Shown here one piece after another: positions 6,035 to 10,340 of a stretch of DNA of 10,340 bases. Position 1 is the first letter of the stretch. Every line of letters starts with the position of its first letter. Origin of the DNA: Phormidesmis priestleyi (GTDB lineage Bacteria; Cyanobacteriota; Cyanobacteriia; Phormidesmidales; Phormidesmidaceae); contig QBMP01000027.1 in assembly GCA_003242115.1 (NCBI GenBank), forward strand, positions 14,309 to 24,648, written 5' to 3'. The notes below the pieces were generated by a model. That model ran no database searches, had not been told where the DNA came from, and saw only the letters and a list, made by a program, of their open reading frames with translations. Both the position numbers and the translations under genes were made by a program.

Positions 6035-6172
6035 TCCTAATTTTGCTCTATTGGCACTGCCCAGTAAATACCCTCAGACGGACTATACCAAAAATCCACA
6101 TTTCGGTCTGTGAGCTTTATACAGCAGTTAATCTATCTAATCTATCAAGCGAGCCCAGTGACCACGCCATAC
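6035..6172. other. Intergenic stretch upstream of the 116-residue hypothetical
   Basis: About 140 bases between the hypothetical gene's start and the terminator. It should carry the promoter of the minus-strand gene at 5684-6034. No clear -35/-10 pair, operator or ORF is visible on either strand. Confidence 0.4.
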
Positions 6173-6209
6173 AAAAAGTTCCTGTGATAAGGAGAGTTAT
6201 CACAGGAAC
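6173..6209 (-). terminator. Strong intrinsic terminator for minus-strand transcription
   Basis: A perfect 13-base inverted repeat, GTTCCTGTGATAA (6178-6190) with TTATCACAGGAAC (6197-6209), around a six-base loop. Read on the minus strand the hairpin is followed directly by TTTTT (6177-6173), the classic Rho-independent arrangement. On the plus strand there is no T-run after it, so it acts leftward only. It would end the transcript of the microprotein gene at 6308-6484 (98 bases downstream of its stop) and shield the hypothetical at 5684-6034. Confidence 0.85.
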
Positions 6210-6307
6210 ATGAGCATAGAATTCACAAATAGCAATATGCGCTGGGAATTCAACCGGCTAAGTTCTGAATATGCAGGTTTAAGTCAGCAAATATCAGATG
6301 AATGAGC

Positions 6308-6484
6308 CTAAGCCGCCCAGAATGCGACCCAAGTACTGAGACTAATAAATGCAAATGCAATTTTTGATTGCAGTTCCTGAGCTTCGACAGCAGATGCTTG
6401 AGCTGAAATCACAGCCACTTTGGCCTGCGCTTGATTTCTTTGGGCCAGATTTCTTTGAGCCAGATTTCTTTGGGCTGGATTCAT
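6308..6484 (-). CDS. 58-residue membrane microprotein with five-residue repeats, unknown function
   Basis: A short ORF from ATG 6484 to TAG 6308. The protein begins MNP, then three near-perfect AQRNL/AQRNL/AQRNQ units (DNA 6475-6431, 15-base period), a helical AQAKVAVISAQASAVEAQEL stretch, and a hydrophobic end SKIAFAFISLSTWVAFWAA long enough to span the membrane. AAGGGA lies about nine bases before the ATG, a good Shine-Dalgarno position. A perfect hairpin with a T-run follows 98 bases after the stop, so the ORF has its own start signal and transcript end. The upstream 170 bases are AT-rich and free of genes. No homologue is known to me. It could be a small regulator or partner of a membrane complex, or part of the leader of a longer transcript from the giant gene upstream. 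Confidence 0.62.
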   Translation of the reverse strand: MNPAQRNLAQRNLAQRNQAQAKVAVISAQASAVEAQELQSKIAFAFISLSTWVAFWAA

Positions 6485-6653
6485 GGTTAGTTTCCCTTGG
6501 TGCCTTTCGTTTCTCTATGTATTAACAATAGATTAATAAATGTAACTAATGTTAATACTTTAGACACATTTCTAAGATATTGAGCCGTGACAGTCTATAA
6601 AGACCCGAAGCAATGGGCTGTAGCAATTGTTAAATGAATCTGGAAGTTGTGGG
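6485..6653 (-). promoter_or_regulatory. AT-rich control region upstream of the microprotein, with an inverted repeat
   Basis: An AT-rich tract between the giant gene's stop and the microprotein start. It contains GTATTAAC (6519-6526) and its exact inverse GTTAATAC (6551-6558), with centres 32 bases apart, about three helical turns, flanking further ATTAA/TTAAT words. On the minus strand TAATAC near 6523-6518 is a possible -10 element, but no good -35 lies at the right spacing. The ribosome binding site AAGGGA is near 6494-6499. No terminator for the giant gene is visible here, so read-through into the microprotein is possible. Confidence 0.35.
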
Positions 6654-9600
6654 CTAATCCCAGGTAGCCAGGGCTGATGTCCAGGCTTCTAAGCGCTGGG
6701 TGACCTGCGATCGCCTTGATTCAAACGTCGCTGCCACCCAAATAAACGCCAGCCCCAGCACAATGCCTGCCGCCCACAGCAGCAGCGAGTTGGCGCTAAT
6801 AAACAGCCACAGCACCCGAATAACTTGCAGAACAAAAACGCTGGTGCCCACATACAAAAACGCTCTTACTTTTAGCGCTAGCCCTGCGAAAATTAGCCCA
6901 GTGCAGAGCGCTAGCGTGATCCCGGCATATAGCAGCATAGGCCGATAAGTTTCGGCTTGGTAGAGCGCACTCAGGCAGACCAAAACAGTAGCCAGCGATC
7001 GCAGCCAATGCCGCTGTTGCTTTTTAGACACCTCATCAAAGCAAGGATCTACCTGCGCGACATATAGCACCGAAAAACCAACAATCGAGGCTAAAGGCAG
7101 CGCCCCCGCCATCAGCGCCGTCAGCCATCCTTGATGATAGACATTGCGCAGCAGCACCCAATCCAGCAGCCACACGCTCATATAGCTCAGCCGCACGCGG
7201 TCACATTGTTTGGCCATCCAGGCATAAAATGCGCCGACAATGAGCAGGGTTTGAGTCGGGACTTGGACGTTAAGAGCCACTATTAATGCTGTCAGCGGTA
7301 GCCATAAGGCCAGCGATCGCCAGGGCCGCTGCGGCCAACCCCACCGCTGCCAGGGCAGTTGATAAACGACAGTGCTAACACCACAAGCAATCAGCCCGCC
7401 CCAAGCGATTAAAAACGTCCTATCCGGGAACCAGGCGAAGCGACTGTACGCAGCACACAGCAGTATTTCTACTAAGCCAAGGCTCGTCCAAGCGCTGTGA
7501 CTCAAGCCCACCATTTGAGGCGTCCAGCGGTGATTGCCGGTGACTAAGGCATAGGCTGCTAAACCGAGGGCGATCGCTATCCAAAGGGCAATGCCAGCGG
7601 GCTGACTCAGCTCTAACAAAGCGGCGCTAACGGCTAGCCCAGACCCTAAAAACCAGTGAATTTGCGAAAGGCTGCGCAATCCGAAGGCGGGAACGCGGAA
7701 GTAGCGGATGAGCCCAGGGCCAAGCAGCTTTTGTAAAACCGCCAGAGCTAGTGCCAAACCAGCGAGCAGGGTAAAGCCATCTCCCGGTTGGCCACCGCTA
7801 GCTTGCATCAGCCGATAGATCAACAGCTCATAAGCGCCCCATGAAAAAGCGGCTAAGCCCAAGTAGCTTAAAAAAGAGAGTGAATTTTGCGGTGACTGCT
7901 GTGGCGATTCGTTAGAGACTTCACTTGGGATTTCATTGAGTGCTTCCTGCTGTCCGCGACTTAATAAGGTAGGAGATGAAACGCTGCGTCGCCCTAATCC
8001 GAGCAGAATCAGCCCAAATACTAGCGTATATAGACCGCTATCGGCTTGGAGCGTTGCGCTGTGCCCTAAGATGACGCCTAAGCCTGCATACATAAGAGGA
8101 ATGCCGTGCCAGCTCAGGCGAGTGGGCGATCGCCTGAGCATCCAAATATCACCTGCAATTTGAGTGATCAGCCCCAGCGCTAAAAAGGCAATGCCTACGC
8201 TTTCTATCGGCCAGTCCCACAGTCTGAAACTAATCACAACTGCGATCGCGGTTGCCCAAGCCAAGCTCCAATAGCGCCATTCAGCCGGTCGATAGCGAAT
8301 CGATTCTATCAAGGTGGCGATGAGTAAAATGATCGCTGCTAGGGTGTAGCGATTCTCCGACACATTTGCGTTACCACCGACCAGCGCCCAAAGATTAGAG
8401 CCAGCAACCAGCGTCCCAAACAGCAACAGCAAAGTCAACAGCACCCCACCCCAAACCTGAGCCGCTCTTTGATACAACGCCGATAGATCACCTCGCTGAC
8501 GCACTAGCAGCCTTGCCAATAGCCACAAGGCCCAAATTTCAACGGCCCAATGGATTAGCAGATAATTTTCAGTGACGCCTAGCCGGAGCAGGCCATACCA
8601 TACAATGCTGGTCACCCAAGCAATTCCTGAGCCAATGGTAAATAGTGCAGCCCACTGACTGCGCCAAATTCTACGGTTGAGCAACATGCAGAATGTGCCG
8701 ACTGTGAAGCTCGCGATCGCCACCGACCAACCCGTACCCAGCCAAGGCGTTTGCAGCACAGCGGCCAGCATTGTGGCTTGGGCTAGCCGAGTCGGATGCA
8801 GCGACCTGCGATGATGAGCCACCAAAGTCAGCGCTACTGGCACAATCAGCCAAATCCAATCGGGCGGAAGGTTCTCAACGATTCCACTGCTTTTATTGAT
8901 CAAACGGCTTGTACGGCTCCAGTTGTCCCCAAGAAGCCAACCATTCAGCAACAGCGCATAGCTTCCGGCGAACAGGCAAAAGCTCATGCCCCAGGTGTTT
9001 TTTCGCCAGCGATCGCTCACCAACAGCAGAGGCAGCATGAGTTCTGCCAAAGCCGCCCCCAACATCACATAAAACCACGCCACACCGGTCAGATCAGGCC
9101 GCAAATAATTGATCCAGGCCGCTACCGCTAGCAGCCCCGTCACATGCGTTAGCGTCACCACAACTGATGATATACGCGGTCGGCGAGAGACTACAACAAA
9201 CAACGTCACCGCCGAAAGCAACAGATTGAGTGCTAGCGTAAAAGCATTACCTGCGCTCACAATCGTCAGCCATCCGCCCAGCGCTAGCGCCAGTAAAGTA
9301 GTCACTTTGGAAAGAGCGGGCTGCTGCCAACGCCGAAGCTGACGAGCAAACAGCAACAGTCCTAACAAAAACGGGAAAAAGCCTAAGCCGATCCATTCAC
9401 CGGATGAAATCGGCTGCTCAGAAAACCTTTGAGAGAGCTGACCTAGCACCGCCTCACGAGTCTCTGTTGGCACCAATTTACCCAACAGCCAGTAAGCTTG
9501 TCCTGCCACTGCAATCAGCGCTAGCAAAGGCTCTTTTTTCCAGGTTGAGGTGATCTGTTGCCAAATCAGCCATAAGGCCAAACCACTGATGCTAAGTGCC

Positions 9601-10340
9601 TGCAAAGGCGGCTGCCGATCAGCAGAAACCGCCCAGCCTACTAGCAGTAGCCCAAATCCTACCCACTGCCCAAGGTTTTGATTTGCTGGCGTTTGATTTA
9701 TTGGCGTTTGATTTGCTGAGGTTTGATTTACTGGAGTTTGATTGGCTAGGGCTAGATTCGACCTGTTGCGAGTCAGCGACACTAATAGCCAGCCACAAAT
9801 TCCAGCCGCGAGTCCTAGCTCATACGGTGGAACCTGTACAATCAATAAGCTGCGAAACAGCAGCACCACTACCGACAGCAGAACCGCCAATCGATCAAAC
9901 GATAGCAGCCGTGAACCAGCAGATTCTAATGAATTTTCCGTCACAGAAACAGCGTTTGACTGTTGCTCTGGGTGGCTCAAACGATAGTTTAAATTAGCGG
10001 CTGTTCCGATTGTCGCTAAGTAAGTTGCCACTACGGGCCAGACCGCCCAGCCGCCTAGCCAGCCCAGGTGCAGCCAGCTTAGCCCAATTAAATTTAGCTG
10101 GTTTGAGCGCTGCGATAGTAGCTTCAGTAACAAACTGCTTAATAACAGCGTTGATAGAGCGCCCACGCCAATGCCGACTGACGATCGCCATACCCCTAGC
10201 GCATCGATCATCCAAAAATTGATTGGAATCAGCAAAGTGGCAGTGAGCGCCAACATCTTAGCGGTTGCCTGAAGCCGTTCCTGCTGCTTGGCCCAAACGC
10301 TCGACCCCCAAAACACCAGGGTGTAGGCTAATAAAATGGC
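6654..10340 (-). CDS. Giant polytopic membrane protein, DUF2157-like (5' end beyond the right edge)
   Basis: The last 1228 codons of a very large integral membrane protein. The frame is open to the window edge: upstream of the first candidate GTG (10316) it still reads AILLAYTL, so the start is outside. The beginning, LAYTLVFWGSSVWAKQQERLQ, then MLALTATLLIPINFWMIDALG, matches what I recall of cyanobacterial DUF2157-type proteins of well over 1000 residues. Dozens of hydrophobic segments of 18-22 residues follow almost without soluble domains. Two polar loops stand out: the NQTP repeat loop (about residues 190-214 counted from GTG 10316; DNA 9676-9750) and a Ser/Gln-rich loop near DNA 7870-7960. 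Seven or more HIP1 sites lie inside. No catalytic motif was seen; role unknown, possibly cell-envelope. Ends at TAG 6656-6654. Confidence 0.82.
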   Translation of the reverse strand, partial: AILLAYTLVFWGSSVWAKQQERLQATAKMLALTATLLIPINFWMIDALGVWRSSVGIGVGALSTLLLSSLLLKLLSQRSNQLNLIGLSWLHLGWLGGWAVWPVVATYLATIGTAANLNYRLSHPEQQSNAVSVTENSLESAGSRLLSFDRLAVLLSVVVLLFRSLLIVQVPPYELGLAAGICGWLLVSLTRNRSNLALANQTPVNQTSANQTPINQTPANQNLGQWVGFGLLLVGWAVSADRQPPLQALSISGLALWLIWQQITSTWKKEPLLALIAVAGQAYWLLGKLVPTETREAVLGQLSQRFSEQPISSGEWIGLGFFPFLLGLLLFARQLRRWQQPALSKVTTLLALALGGWLTIVSAGNAFTLALNLLLSAVTLFVVVSRRPRISSVVVTLTHVTGLLAVAAWINYLRPDLTGVAWFYVMLGAALAELMLPLLLVSDRWRKNTWGMSFCLFAGSYALLLNGWLLGDNWSRTSRLINKSSGIVENLPPDWIWLIVPVALTLVAHHRRSLHPTRLAQATMLAAVLQTPWLGTGWSVAIASFTVGTFCMLLNRRIWRSQWAALFTIGSGIAWVTSIVWYGLLRLGVTENYLLIHWAVEIWALWLLARLLVRQRGDLSALYQRAAQVWGGVLLTLLLLFGTLVAGSNLWALVGGNANVSENRYTLAAIILLIATLIESIRYRPAEWRYWSLAWATAIAVVISFRLWDWPIESVGIAFLALGLITQIAGDIWMLRRSPTRLSWHGIPLMYAGLGVILGHSATLQADSGLYTLVFGLILLGLGRRSVSSPTLLSRGQQEALNEIPSEVSNESPQQSPQNSLSFLSYLGLAAFSWGAYELLIYRLMQASGGQPGDGFTLLAGLALALAVLQKLLGPGLIRYFRVPAFGLRSLSQIHWFLGSGLAVSAALLELSQPAGIALWIAIALGLAAYALVTGNHRWTPQMVGLSHSAWTSLGLVEILLCAAYSRFAWFPDRTFLIAWGGLIACGVSTVVYQLPWQRWGWPQRPWRSLALWLPLTALIVALNVQVPTQTLLIVGAFYAWMAKQCDRVRLSYMSVWLLDWVLLRNVYHQGWLTALMAGALPLASIVGFSVLYVAQVDPCFDEVSKKQQRHWLRSLATVLVCLSALYQAETYRPMLLYAGITLALCTGLIFAGLALKVRAFLYVGTSVFVLQVIRVLWLFISANSLLLWAAGIVLGLAFIWVAATFESRRSQVTQRLEAWTSALATWD
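9676..9750. repeat. Five tandem 15-base units inside the giant membrane protein gene
   Basis: Units begin at 9676, 9691, 9706, 9721 and 9736, each close to GTTTGATTTGCTGGC on the plus strand. On the coding (minus) strand they give NQTPV/NQTSA/NQTPI/NQTPA/NQNLG, a polar loop between membrane segments. Units differ at one to four positions, so the array is not brand new, but in-frame 15-base expansion or contraction is likely between strains. Confidence 0.85.

Larger units (their letters stand above)
3205..9016. repeat. Fourteen dispersed HIP1 palindromes (GCGATCGC)
   Basis: Found by eye at 3205, 3370, 3640, 4720, 5292, 5508, 6707, 6995, 7313, 7570, 8126, 8242, 8713 and 9009 (first base of each). 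HIP1 is the highly iterated palindrome of many cyanobacterial genomes. None occurs in 1-3204, where about six would be expected at the density seen to the right. Confidence 0.9.

Noticed and set aside
9596..9997. Plus-strand 133-codon frame with FDLLAFDLLAFDLL repeats
   Set aside because: It is the antisense shadow of the NQTP repeat region of the giant membrane protein, and the repeats arise from the 15-base units.
1..10340. CRISPR array, tRNA or rRNA gene, riboswitch, integrase or transposase gene
   Set aside because: Looked for on both strands; no regularly spaced repeats, no cloverleaf or rRNA-like segment, and no recombinase or transposase motif were seen.

Overview
The window looks like a cyanobacterial chromosome segment. 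The palindrome GCGATCGC (HIP1), which is very abundant in many cyanobacterial genomes, occurs 14 times by eye between 3205 and 9016. Several proteins are also of kinds I know from cyanobacteria: the very large DUF2157-type membrane protein, the SLC30A9-like cation transporter and short conserved hypotheticals. The genus cannot be named from this sequence alone.

The window has two parts. Bases 1 to about 3200 are an accessory, AT-rich island with no HIP1 site and with all recognisable genes on the minus strand. Read in the direction of transcription (right to left) it holds: a broken fragment of an unrecognised gene; an AIPR-type abortive-infection gene with an N-terminal nuclease-like domain, cut by one in-frame TAA; an 87-base imperfect inverted repeat that resembles an integron attC site; a truncated, stop-containing BrnT toxin remnant followed by its intact antitoxin; and a vapBC-like pair whose PIN toxin runs off the left edge. 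This is a defence/toxin-antitoxin cluster in visible decay, with the antitoxins intact and the effectors damaged.

From about 3200 to the right edge the sequence is ordinary chromosome: a small lipoprotein (+), a CDF-family cation efflux protein (-), a two-TM hypothetical (+), a 116-residue hypothetical (-), an unannotated 58-codon membrane microprotein (-) ending before a textbook intrinsic terminator, and the 3' 3.7 kb of a giant polytopic membrane protein (-) whose start lies beyond the right edge.

The most notable observations are the two independent nonsense lesions in neighbouring defence genes, the attC-like element placed between them, and the 58-residue microprotein with five-residue repeats and its own terminator. 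No complete new multi-gene system is visible. The best candidate for something undescribed is either the attC-like cassette arrangement or the microprotein.
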